A DNA stretch of 64,000 nt from Macrolepiota albuminosa (lineage: Eukaryota; Basidiomycota; Agaricomycetes; Agaricales; Agaricaceae). The position numbers and the translations under genes are program-made. Shown here in pieces: positions 9,874 through 20,100 of this stretch; the stretch's first letter is position 1; each line of letters starts with the position of its first letter. The notes below the pieces were generated by a model, which saw only the letters and a program-made list of their open reading frames with translations, did not search any database and was not told where the DNA came from. Location of the stretch: contig JAMWFC010000055.1 in assembly GCA_027475525.1 (NCBI GenBank), forward strand, positions 1,096,212-1,160,211. The letters are read 5' to 3'.

Positions 9874-12800
9874 TCACAACAATACCCATTTTTATCAGGA
9901 GAACTTGTCACAGATTGAAGATTTGTGTGTAAAAACTGTTTTATTTTTATCTGGATTATTTTTTAAAATTCTGAAATAATAATTTTCAAATAGCTCTCTA
10001 AATTTACATGCTGTTTGCACTTAAAAACATGTAATGTTCCTCACAGAATTCTGAGAAAAATATATTTTAAACAACAAATTTCAATCTATATGTTATTTAG
10101 CTACATACCCTCAATTTTCCTCTGTTGTGACTGCACAACTGCCCAAATCAGTAGTTGACATCTGTTCTGTGCCTCAAACAATTATTTCTTTTGTGTACAT
10201 TTTCTAATATGCTATGTTTTTTTAGTTGGACTTCTCTGCTGATACCACTCTCTGTTTAGTAGCTACCCAGCTCAAATAAGAATGATTTATTGTAATTAGA
10301 GGTGAGTATGACTACACCTGCCACAGCCATCATTTTTAGGGAGGTCTGCCTCTGCTATATTACAGAGCTTCAGAATAGTGGCAGCACCTGAAGCTCTTAC
10401 AAAGTAGAACACAAATTATGATGAGCAGTTCTTCATAGATAATTTCTACCCTCACCACAAGTTGCAGCTCAAACAGCCAATGCATGATAATGCAGCACTA
10501 GTCACAATGCCATTTATATATCAAGACAGGATGTAGTAGATAAAGGCTTGAAAGTAAAAGCAAGCTGTCAGCATGAGAATTGTAGTTATGCAAAACATTA
10601 GCAGCAATCTCAATAAGATGAATTTTCACATACTATATAAATTTTCCACTGCTTGGGCCTTTTAGTGCCCCTCATCATAAAGCCATATTCTATGCCTACA
10701 TATTGTAATCAAGGTTCTGCATTGAAGCAGGTGGAATTAAAGCTGTATAAAGTAACAACATTCATACAGTGAATAAAAATTTTAAAATACTTATCAAGCT
10801 TAATGAAAACAATAATTGGTAAATCAGAAAGGGCTTGTAAGTGCAATATTGTGGAGATTGTCAAGTATAATTTTTATTAGCAAGAATGTGTCAAATGCAG
10901 GCTGTAGCGTAAGGATCAATAGTGCAGGGCAGTTAAAAGAAAAAAAAAAAAACTTACATTGTCCTACATGTGATGATGTAGTATCTTGTTATTACTGTTA
11001 AAGTCAAAAGTGGAAATTGTGAGGGAACAGAAGCAAGACAGAGTGCAGCTTGACACATGGTAGCACAACATAGCTAGAACAAGTGTTAATTAAAATAAAA
11101 TGTGACAAAATCAATAAAAAAAATACTTATTATGCATTAAAATTGACATCAGCCATCAAAACCCACACAGCCAGTTATTCCAGTCTATACCTGTGTCTTT
11201 TGATCAAGCTCACTTGGTTTTCTTTGTTATCACAATCTCTATCAACTTTTTTTGATCAGTCACTATGCATTACAGAAGTTCTGCACCAGATTTCACACTT
11301 CAAGACCACTGTCCAAGCTCTTTGTGCTTAGCTTGAATAACTTACAATGCATGGTCACAGAGTATTCTGCTTGACTCAATGCTGTCTTACACACTGCCAG
11401 AGTGATTTAAGCACTTCATTGGCAAGAAGTGCAATGTGAAGTGGCACTGTGGAGTAGTGTTCAAATCATGGTGTCAATAATATTCTCTTGAGTAAACTTA
11501 CAAGTGCTAAATAGTCATCTTTTGTAGTCACCACAGCCTTTGTGAAACAATTATCTGAATTGAAAAATGGTACAGATTGAATAAAACCAAAAACACAGAT
11601 GTTGCTTTCAAGCTTCAGAACTATATTGTAGAGCCTTCTGCAGATAAACTGGCCATCTAGTATCTCTTTATTTTTCATCTTTACTGAGCACCAGGCATTT
11701 TTGAGTTTCATAGCAAGTTCTGTAATCATTTGCACATGCATGTCAATTTAAGCAGCTGATCTTGTTGTCAGTGTCAAATAAGTTATAGTCTGCAATGCCA
11801 ACCTTGACTTTAATGACAACATAGTTTTACATATCTATCTGCAGTTTGTCTATCTCCTGCACTCAGGTTTTTTGTAAAAATAAAATAGTTAGTGAGAGCA
11901 TGACAAGAAGAGAATAATGTGCCTACAATCCTTGTAAATTTGCCATAATAATCTTCTACATTTATTGGAACCTACTACTCACAAATAATCAAAGATCAGA
12001 AAAGATGTTGGACAAATGTGAGACATATTGCAGCATTTGCCATTGTAAGAATATATTACTGCTTGAATGAATCTAGTTTTCCAAAAGTTGCAGTAGGGTC
12101 AGAAGATAGGATTCTATAACAAAAGGGCTATTTTTGTCAAGAATGTTCTGTAGCAGTATATATATAGAAGAAATTAATAAATAAAAATAATGCATTAGTA
12201 ACAAGTCAGATATTGACATTGTAGATCAAGAGAGAAAGACAGGTTGTAATTGCATTGCAAGATTACAGATAAATTTGGTCTGTTATTAGAAGGATTGTAT
12301 CATATCTATATATCTGTAGCCCTGTCTGAATAAATAATTAATGTACACTTCAGTTTTTTGATTCTAATTTGCTAGTTTATATTGTATCATGCATAGCATA
12401 TATCTACTTGGTAAAGATAGACATCATGAAAAATGGCTTTGCATATTGCTAGTTTATATTGTATCATGCATAGCATATATCTACTTGGTAAAGATAGACA
12501 TCATGAAAAATGGCTTTGCATACAAGTCAAAAATATTTATAGATGTAAGCCAAGCTGAAATAAGTTCATTGTAGATGAGGTGGCTTTTCCAGAATGAGAA
12601 GAAAGTATTTCAAGAAGGTTACAAAGACTTATTGTCATGAGTACTATACTACATCAGCTAATTAAGCACATGTAACATTAAGTATTTATATAATTATTTC
12701 TTTCACTGTCTCATTTGTTTTCAGAATCTTTGAAGTTATATCTTTATGCAACTAACCAGCCAAGTAAACACAAACAAGTACATATTTATATAACTATTTA

Positions 12801-13684
12801 TTTTGCTTTCTTATTTGTTTTCAAGTTACATCCTTACACTACTAATTAACTAATTAAGTAAATACAAACAAGTATGTATTTATAACAATTTTTTTGTTTT
12901 TTTTTTTTTTATTTTTTCTCAGAATTACAACATGCTGTCTTCTTACCCAATTGTCTCCCACCCCCAAAAGATGCAGCTCCAAAGGCTTCCACTTCTAGAA
13001 ATCTCTAAAAGAAAGAAGATTCATGTAAGTTCATTCATTTGACAAGTTTTTTCATATATCATAGTTTCTACATTTAGAGAGGAATGCATGTATACATTCA
13101 ACACAGAGAGTGTGAACTTTTGAAAGCTGTTTTTATAGCATACATATAGTCAAAAAGGCCTAGCCATCTCAGGGAAGTGGCACAATAAGATGGACCAAAT
13201 ATCAAAGACATTCTAAAAGTATTTACAATATCTAACAATTACAATGTTATACTAATCTTTCAAAGTACATTTGAGTTTTGGCAGATGTCAAAGTATGAGT
13301 GATCAAACCAGAGACAAAAAGATTGTATCTAGAAATGACTGCTAGAAGGTAAGTAATAGTTTAATTTTGTTTAGCAGTGTATTAATGGATATTAACAAAC
13401 AGTTAGTATGTGACAAGAATGTAATATAGTATGTATATGAATTATAGTTTCAACTTGTTGGACATTAGTACATTTTTTAAGCAGACATTCAAAGATGGCT
13501 TGGACTTCACTGCCACATTACACTCAGATGCTTCTAGAAACAAGTACAACAACAAGTTGAGCTGATGGCTCTTGTAGGTCTATTTTTGTCCTCTTGCACC
13601 TACTCTCATGTTCTACAGCACCTGCTTATATCCTAGTTCCAACCACTTAGGTCCTTTCACCTCTGATTGGCTACAGCATCAGTA

Positions 13685-14317
13685 TTAAAACAGCTGCAGG
13701 TTATGCACATGGATACAACTATAATGTGCACTCTCCTGCCACTGTGTACATGCACCTGCAGCAGGTGCAGGTCTACACTGACTATGCCCAAATATATTTG
13801 TATCTATAGGACATGGTATACAACTCACATTTGAACTTGTATTTGTCTCCATCACAGGGACACAGGCAGGAAAGACAGTCATATTATCATCCACAGGCTG
13901 CATCGTCTAAACACTAGTGCCAGTACAGTGCATGGTATGTCATTGAATCACAATGCTTCCAATGAAATGCATCTCAGTAGAGGGTTTTTGCAGGCTAAGG
14001 AGACACCAGAAGACCTGAGCAGCAGGATACCCCCAAGCTACATTGAATATTCTATGTTTTATTATGTCTACTAATATTGTGAAAAAAAATTACAGCTGTT
14101 GCTATCATCCTGTTCTGCCACCACTTGTCAACAAACATCTTGCAACACCTGCAGCCCTTCCTTTTACAGTTTTGCAAAAGGCCTTCCAGAAGACATTTTC
14201 AGTAGGCTTGGGCTGTCTGAAACATTGATCTTTCCAATGCCTACCCTTAGCACACTGTATACCTCCTGCATAGGTTCCTGTTTTCATATCTGGCTCTAAT
14301 TTATCCTTGATTTCCAA
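13685..14317 (-). pseudogene. Minus-strand coding remnants, Cys-containing, unrecognised
   Basis: Two open frames, 14105-14317 (70 codons) and 13685-13903 (72 codons), lie on the minus strand of the CpG-depleted island. The first contains a C-A-K-G-R-H-W-K-D-Q-C segment and several basic residues; the second has paired Cys (IPCP) and a Pro/Ala-rich part. They may be exons of the same decayed gene, but no family is recognisable. Confidence 0.25.
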
Positions 14318-14844
14318 TATCCATGTATTCCATCCTCGATGTCAATAAATTGATATGTATCTGCACAAATCTATATGATAAAACCACCTTTTTCTACCTC
14401 ATGCAATAGGAGCATTCCTATGAAACATCCTTCTCTTCTCAGGCAAACACCAACACCTCCACATGATAGCTTTGCCTGAAGACATGGCACTTATTTGAAT
14501 CTGTATACTGCAAGTTGACCATTGGTCATTAAACATATTATGTCAGTAAAGCAGATAATGAATATACCTCCCAGTACCAGTCTCCCTAAACCTAGTTAAA
14601 CATACCCCCTGCAAGTGGGCAGCACTGCTTGAAGTTTAACAACCAGGTGAAGAAGTGATCATCATTGTCAATGTTGGCTTTCCTGTCAATTTCTATACAT
14701 TTTATAATAGGAGATGAGGTCTCAGTTGCAAAATTGCACAAAGCATCCAGATTTGGTGCAGTGCAATTCTATGCAGGTCCAGGAACGATCTGCATGGATA
14801 GAAACAGATGACTGGACCTTGTTTAACTGGCACTTTGCATAAAA

Positions 14845-15135
14845 TCAGCAGTAATACCATGCTTCTACTTTTCCTGCATCTTGTTTTATCCTGAAAACAA
14901 TTCCTGTCAACTTTGAAGTATTTCTCATTGAAATGCCTTTGTTATTTGGACATACTTGCTGCTTTTTGTTCAGAGATCCTAAGCATGACATGTATATGGT
15001 ATACCCCTTGCAGATCCTCAGTAGTCTGCTGGCAACACCAGCCATTTCTTCAGAAAGCAGCACATATGTAATGATTTCAGACCATACCTCTGAAGGTAGA
15101 GGTGTTAAGGGCTTTGGTGATGGGAGAAGAGGCAA
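14845..15135 (-). pseudogene. F-box-like domain remnant
   Basis: The 96-codon minus-strand frame begins with a Pro-rich leader followed by PLPSEVWSEIITYVL, which matches the LPxEVWxxI pattern of fungal F-box helices, then a basic helix (LLRIC). F-box proteins are substrate receptors of SCF ubiquitin ligases and form large families in Agaricomycetes. The rest of such a protein cannot be followed, so this is probably a fragment inside the decayed island. Confidence 0.4.
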
Positions 15136-15382
15136 AAGAAGTAGTTTGCCTGAGCGTTGAGCATAGGGACATGGGGAAAGGAGAATATAGTTGTATGTTG
15201 TTACTTATATATAGATAAGGAAGAGCTGAAGGAGCAAGGACTTGTCATGAGTTCATATGTATATTATTAATGCATGTCACAAATTTAAATCTACAAGAAA
15301 AAGCTTATGGAGGCATATGGTTTCACTCTGGTCAACTTTCACATCACTGAGACTAGCATATATATACATAATGATATATTGT

Positions 15383-16185
15383 CTAGACAGTCTCCTTGGT
15401 AAGGCTGAGGATATCACTCATTTCTTCCATAAATTTATCATAGTCATCTTTCTTTTTCTCAACCTTCTTTGCTTTTGATGCAGAAGGAGCTGGTAGAAGA
15501 GGAGCAGAACCAAAGTTTATTTGGAAAGTACTCAATGGATCAGGTTGAGCAGGATTGGCAGGCTCCTGTTTACCATTCTCAACAACACCTTGGTGCAGCA
15601 TTGACTTGAGAAGAGGAAATAGATGTCCCAGGCTCCTTCCTTTTAAGTGCTGTCAGTACAAATGCAGTTGCTTCCTTCTTCAAATTGTACAGTTGTAAGT
15701 CTGCTGATACACTTGCTAATAAAAGTTCTGTACTTCTCTTTTCAGAGCTTTGTTTGCTTAGTTGTAGGGTATGGGCTGCTGACATGGGTTTAAGAGGAAG
15801 TAAAGGATAAAGTGGAATGGTGGGCCAGCTACCTTGATTAAAAGTGAGGTTTTCTTGTATCAAAGGTTGATCTCTCCAAGGAAAGAAACCAGGTGGTGGT
15901 GGTGGCATGTGAGGGGCCATATAACTATTTGATGGAAAGTCTGGAGATGGGAAACCAAGAGGTGGTAGTGGTGGAATGTTTCCAGGAGGAAAATCTAATC
16001 AAAGCAAATCAGATAGAGAGTAAAGTACCTTGATCTTCCTGTCAAGGAGGAGGCCTATCAGGTATCTTAATGCCATCAACATTGAAATCCTCTTTGTTGT
16101 ATTTATGAGGAGGTGAATCTTCTGGCATTACAGTATCATCACCTATAGAAATGTCAGGCAAGGTGAAAGCATCAACCTTGAGTCA
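15383..16185 (-). pseudogene. Proline-rich / lysine-rich protein remnant of the AT-rich element, unrecognised
   Basis: Minus-strand frames can be chained from about 16185 to 15383. An acidic segment (DDTVMPEDSPPHKY region) and a Pro-rich stretch ending in a TGA near 16048 are followed by a possible intron. Next come GNIPPLPPLGFPSPDF and a long Pro-rich block, then a helical segment with LQLSKQSSEKRSTELLLAS, and after a frame change a Lys-rich tail (KAKKVEKKKDDYDKF). Sequence quality is coding-like despite almost no CG. At least one stop and one frame change are present. It lies directly inside the 56-bp array, the usual place for a terminal gene of a large transposon. Function unknown. Confidence 0.4.
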
Positions 16186-16760
16186 GAGCCATTTGTCCAG
16201 GACAAATGATCCAAGAGTGCAAGTGTGTACTGTAAGAGTCAGAGCTATTTGTCCAGGACAAATGATTCAAGAATCCAAGTGTGTACTGTAAGAGTCAGAG
16301 TGATTTGTCCAGGACAAATGATATAAGAGTCCATGTATATACTATAAGAGTCAGAGCTATTTGTCTAGAACAAATGATTCAAGAGTCCAAGTGTATACTG
16401 CTCAAATCAGTACTATTTGTTCAGGACAAATGATTCAAGAGTGCAAGTGTGTACTGTGAAAGTCAGAGCTATTTGTCCAGGACAAATGATTCAAGAATCC
16501 AAGTGTGTACTGTGAGAGTCAGAGCTATTTGTCTAGGACAAATGATTCAAGAATCCAAGTATGTATTGCTCAAATTAGTGCTATCTGTCCAGGACAAATG
16601 ATTTAAGAATCCAAGTGTGTACTGTGAGAGTCAGAGCCATTTGTCCAGGACAAATGATCCAAGAGTCCAAGTATGTATTGTGAGAGTCAGAGCCATTTGT
16701 CCAGGACAAATGATTCATGCACTCCAGTATGTACTGTTTATATTTGATTTATTTGTCCAG
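16172..16760. repeat. 56-bp tandem array with an internal palindrome, about 10.5 copies
   Basis: The core ATTTGTCCAGGACAAAT recurs at exactly 56-bp intervals: its central G is at 16195, 16251, 16307, 16363, 16419, 16475, 16531, 16587, 16643, 16699 and 16755. Spacer words (CAAGTGTGTACTGT, GAGTCAGAG) are also repeated with scattered substitutions, so it is a satellite and not a CRISPR array. The last copy is cut after CCAG at 16760 by the LTR of element A. Each unit could form a hairpin or bind a dimeric protein, as in sub-terminal transposase-binding iterons. Confidence 0.9.
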
Positions 16761-17778
16761 TGATAGGACCCCGTACAGGATCAGCGCATCAACGGCAGGC
16801 GACGGCAACGCGGCACCGACTCAAAATACCTTAGCACGCGCTAATTAACCAATTTTGGCGATATTTGACGGCCGTGCACGGCAAGAAGCAGATCCGATCA
16901 GTGATAGCGCCGACGGCAGACAGAATGACAACTGACAGATGGCATCAGTCACTGACAACAGCGCTTAGGGAGAAGCCTGATGATCTATCAAAAACTGACG
17001 GACAGCTTGGCGTTTGACCTTGGCGTCTGACATCGCTTAGCGCCTCGATTCGGCGCCTGACATCGCTAAGCACTTTGGACAGACAGAAGGGTGATGGAGT
17101 GATGGTTTAGCTTCGTGATCTGTCGCCTGGCGTCGCTAAGGCTCTTGAATGGACGGTAGGGATCTGAAACCAGTGGAGCTACCCCTATGAAATTTTCCAG
17201 TTTACCGCACTCTGGCGTCATTAGCCACTGGCGACGGCGAACTCATTGTAGTATAAAAGTACTTACCGACTTGTACATATATCAGAGAACAATAGACCAG
17301 AGTTTTCTGCTCCCCTTACTTCAGTCTCCCTTATGCTCAAGAGCTCATTTACGCTATGGTCGGCAACGTCAAACTCATCGGCAGTTATAGACGCTCGCCA
17401 ACAATCGACACATTCGCGCCTTGCAGCTACGGCAGGCATTATCGACGCTTAGACCTCGCTAAGCATATCGGGTTCTTGCCGCTTACCTTTGCCATGTTCA
17501 CTTACCGCTTCTTCCCTAGGTGCTTTACCTTAGCGCTTTATACTTGCCGACCCCGTTACCGACTTTTACCCATTTTTCACAGGTGCGTTCTCTGGGACCT
17601 GCCTGGGACTCCTCACATCACTTAAAGCGCGCCCAACGCAAACTCTTGGTATGGTAACACTATAGTTACATTTGTTACTGACCAAACTTTGGGCGTCATC
17701 AAATTGGAGCCCACGCAAACTCTTGGTATGGTAACACTATAGTTACATTTGTTACTGACCAAACTTTGGGCGTCATCA
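16761..17778 (+). repeat. Element A 5' LTR
   Basis: The LTR begins TGATAGGACCC and ends GGGCGTCATCA, matching the minus-strand LTRs of C and C' at both ends (TGAT...ATCA). A 77-bp duplication (17636/17713) inflates the length; without it the LTR is about 941 bp, against 953 bp for C. It interrupts the 56-bp satellite array at its left edge. Confidence 0.85.
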
Positions 17779-17781
17779 AAT

Positions 17782-17799
17782 TGGAGCCCACCGCGAGGG
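17782..17799 (+). promoter_or_regulatory. Primer binding site of element A
   Basis: TGGAGCCCACCGCGAGGG lies 3 bp after the LTR. It would pair with a tRNA ending CCCTCGCGGTGGGCTCCA. The same 18-mer is beside the 5' LTRs of C and D. The implied U73 is usual in tRNA-Cys, but the tRNA is not identified here. Confidence 0.75.
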
Positions 17800-17807
17800 A
17801 TCTCTAG

Positions 17808-19109
17808 GGCAGAATTCCACCAGAAACCCGTCTCCAGCGTAGGCGCCGCCTGCTAGACCAGTCGGCAGAAGGCATAGCTCCTTCCCATCCATCAACTCCA
17901 CAACCACCTGGTGCCTTACCGGGTCTCTCTCTTGCACAGGAACTACAGAACGCCACTGTAGACGCATTTTCTGATCTCTTCCCGCATTCCCTTGATTATA
18001 GCGCCGACGACTCCTTAGCGTCGCCCTTTACCATACCGCAACCAGTCACCCCCATCACTCCGCTAACGCCTCTTTCACAACTCATTTTTCTTACCCCGTC
18101 GCCAATCTCTAGAACCCCTTCCCCACTACCGCTAACCGAACTCGCCAACACAGTCGCTATGGAACAACAAGTCCAGCATATGCCGCCACGTAACCACTTC
18201 TTGGCACCGAAATGGGACGAGTCCAAGCCACGGGAGCTCTCCCAGTATTTCAAGGAATTGGAGTATTTATTCAGGGATTGTGGCATTACCGACCACACGC
18301 AGATGAAGGAGTACGCGGCAAGATACGTATCATATGACACGGCAGAGACGTGGACAGGTTTGACCGAGTTTGCCGCCTTTGTCCCTGCCGCCCCGCCAGT
18401 TCCAGCCCAAGGCGCTTCGTATGAGGACTGGAAGACGGCAGTGATCCAGTTGTACCCTGGCGCAGAAGAGGCTACACAATACTCAGTAAATGAGCTGCAG
18501 AAACTAGTACAGGAATCATTTGACAGTGGCACATCGTCCCTTGGCACCTTCTCCACGTATTACCGCGAATTCCAAAAGATCGCTAGGTGGTTAGTACAGA
18601 ACGGCAAGTTATACATTAACGAAGAACGTCGCCTCTTCCAGCAAGGCATTCCAACTTCGCTTTGGACTTGTATTGCTCGTCGCCTAGAAATAGTTCACCA
18701 GGCTCATCACCCAGACGAGCCCTATAACGTTGCCGACGTCTTTGAAGCCGGTAAATGGGTTCTCAAGGGGACGGACACTGGCGTTGGGCTGCAACGCGCT
18801 AGGACGAGCCCACCACCTGAGCGAACTAACGGTATTATTCCCATCCCGCCTCCTGTTGCTGACTTTGTTAAAAAGGAGGATCTCAATGCTGCCGTTACCG
18901 CTGCCGTTGCTTCCGCCATGACTCGTATCAAAACAATGATTACCACCAATCTCGCTAACCAACCCGCTAATGTACCCGCTAATGGCCCTTGCCATTTCTG
19001 TGGGGAAATTGGCCACACTATGACTAGAGGACGCTGCGTGACTTTAGAAAACTATATTCGGCAAGGAAGAATTCGACGGGCTATCGACGGCAAGATAGTT
19101 CTTACTATT
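17808..19109 (+). pseudogene. Element A gag, 5' part (interrupted by element B)
   Basis: The first ATG is 18159, giving the capsid-like region (PRELSQYFKELEYLFRDC, DWKTAVIQLYPGAEEAT, QQGIPTSLW) and a zinc-knuckle-like CHFCGEIGHTMTRGRC near residue 283. An in-frame open stretch without ATG runs back to 17808 and is conserved in element D, so the real start may be further upstream. The frame breaks at 19110 where element B's LTR starts. The missing middle of gag lies in or beyond the gap; the remainder resumes at 34424. Confidence 0.8.
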
Positions 19110-19564
19110 TGTCACGACCCCTCCCCTCCGGGCCCACCCCGGGACACCCCCGGAACACCCTCCGGGACCCTCCCTCCGACCCCATTTGTCACGACCCCTC
19201 CCCTCCGGGCCCACCCCGGGACACCCCCGGAACACCCTCCGGGACCCTCCCTCCGACCCCCAGGACACGCCCCGCCATCACGACCGCCGACACCGCCATC
19301 ACGCGCATCAAGGACCGCCATCAGCCATCACCAGCCCCGATCAACGATCAGATCACGCGACTCGTGCCGGCCATCACGCATCACGCATCACGGCTCCATC
19401 CGCGCCAATTGATCGCGCGCCCCACACGCGCGATCCCGGTATACAGCCCCTGCCGCTACTCAATAACCCCCGGAACCCATCCCAGACATCCCGGAACCCC
19501 GAGACCCGATCCCGTAGTACTTATAGCGTAGTCCCTTGTTGTATTCGGTAGTCTTGATATTACA
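19110..19564 (+). repeat. Element B 5' LTR (probable limits)
   Basis: The sequence starts TGTCACGACCCC at 19110 (repeated at 19187 by a 77-bp duplication). A plausible end is TATTACA at 19564, followed by TTGGTTATTGCG as a possible primer site. No second LTR is available for comparison, so the right limit is uncertain. Confidence 0.45.
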
Positions 19565-20100
19565 TTGGTTATTGCGTGCCCTCTTGTTTGACTGGTACGC
19601 CTCGTTTGGTACGCTTCGACTGGCACGCCTTGGTATTCGCGTGCTATAAGTTTGGTACGCACTTTTGACTGGTACGCCTCGTTTGGTACGCTTCGACTGG
19701 CACGCCTTGGTATTCGCGTGCTATAAGTTTGGTACGCACTTCGCAACTCTTAAGTTACTAACTTGGTCTCGTCTTAGAACCTCCGGTTCACGACTCGACC
19801 CCCTCTAACTACGCACTTCGCAACTCTTAAGTTACTAACTTGGTCTCGTCTTAGAACCTCCGGTTCACGACTCGACCCCCTCTAACTCCCAGCCACTTTC
19901 ATCCAAAACCCCCGGACTCTAGTCCCCTTTCCCGGGATTACCCTGTCCTCGTCTTGAACCCCGGAGTCCTAGCCCCGGAGTTCCAGACCCCCGAGTATCC
20001 GTAGATCAAGTCCGCATCGTAAGGGCGTCGCTTTCCCGGAAAGCCCCCGATTCAGCGGAACCTGACATAATATCAAGACTCTTTCCTTACACCGTTCTTG
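19565..20100 (+). other. Element B leader region
   Basis: Untranslated leader between the LTR and gag. It contains two 77-bp duplications (19591/19668 and 19734/19811), so its real length is about 380 bp. No other feature is seen. Confidence 0.4.

Larger units (their letters stand above)
9841..16760. mobile_element. CpG-depleted AT-rich island, probably an old decayed (DNA) transposon
   Basis: From 9841 to about 13900 I see essentially one CG dinucleotide (near 10905), against frequent CGs in the flanking genes and retroelements. TG and CA are common, as expected when methylated CpG deaminates. Poly-A/T runs occur (for example 12888-12917). The only open frames that look coding are on the minus strand between 13685 and 16185. 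The island is bounded on the right by a palindromic array and on the left by an inverted copy of its motif. No transposase can be named. A non-transposon AT-rich domain is possible. Confidence 0.5.

Noticed and set aside
16172..16760. CRISPR-like regular array
   Set aside because: Spacing is regular, but the spacers are also repeated, there are introns and a eukaryotic tRNA nearby, and no cas-like genes. It is a tandem satellite.
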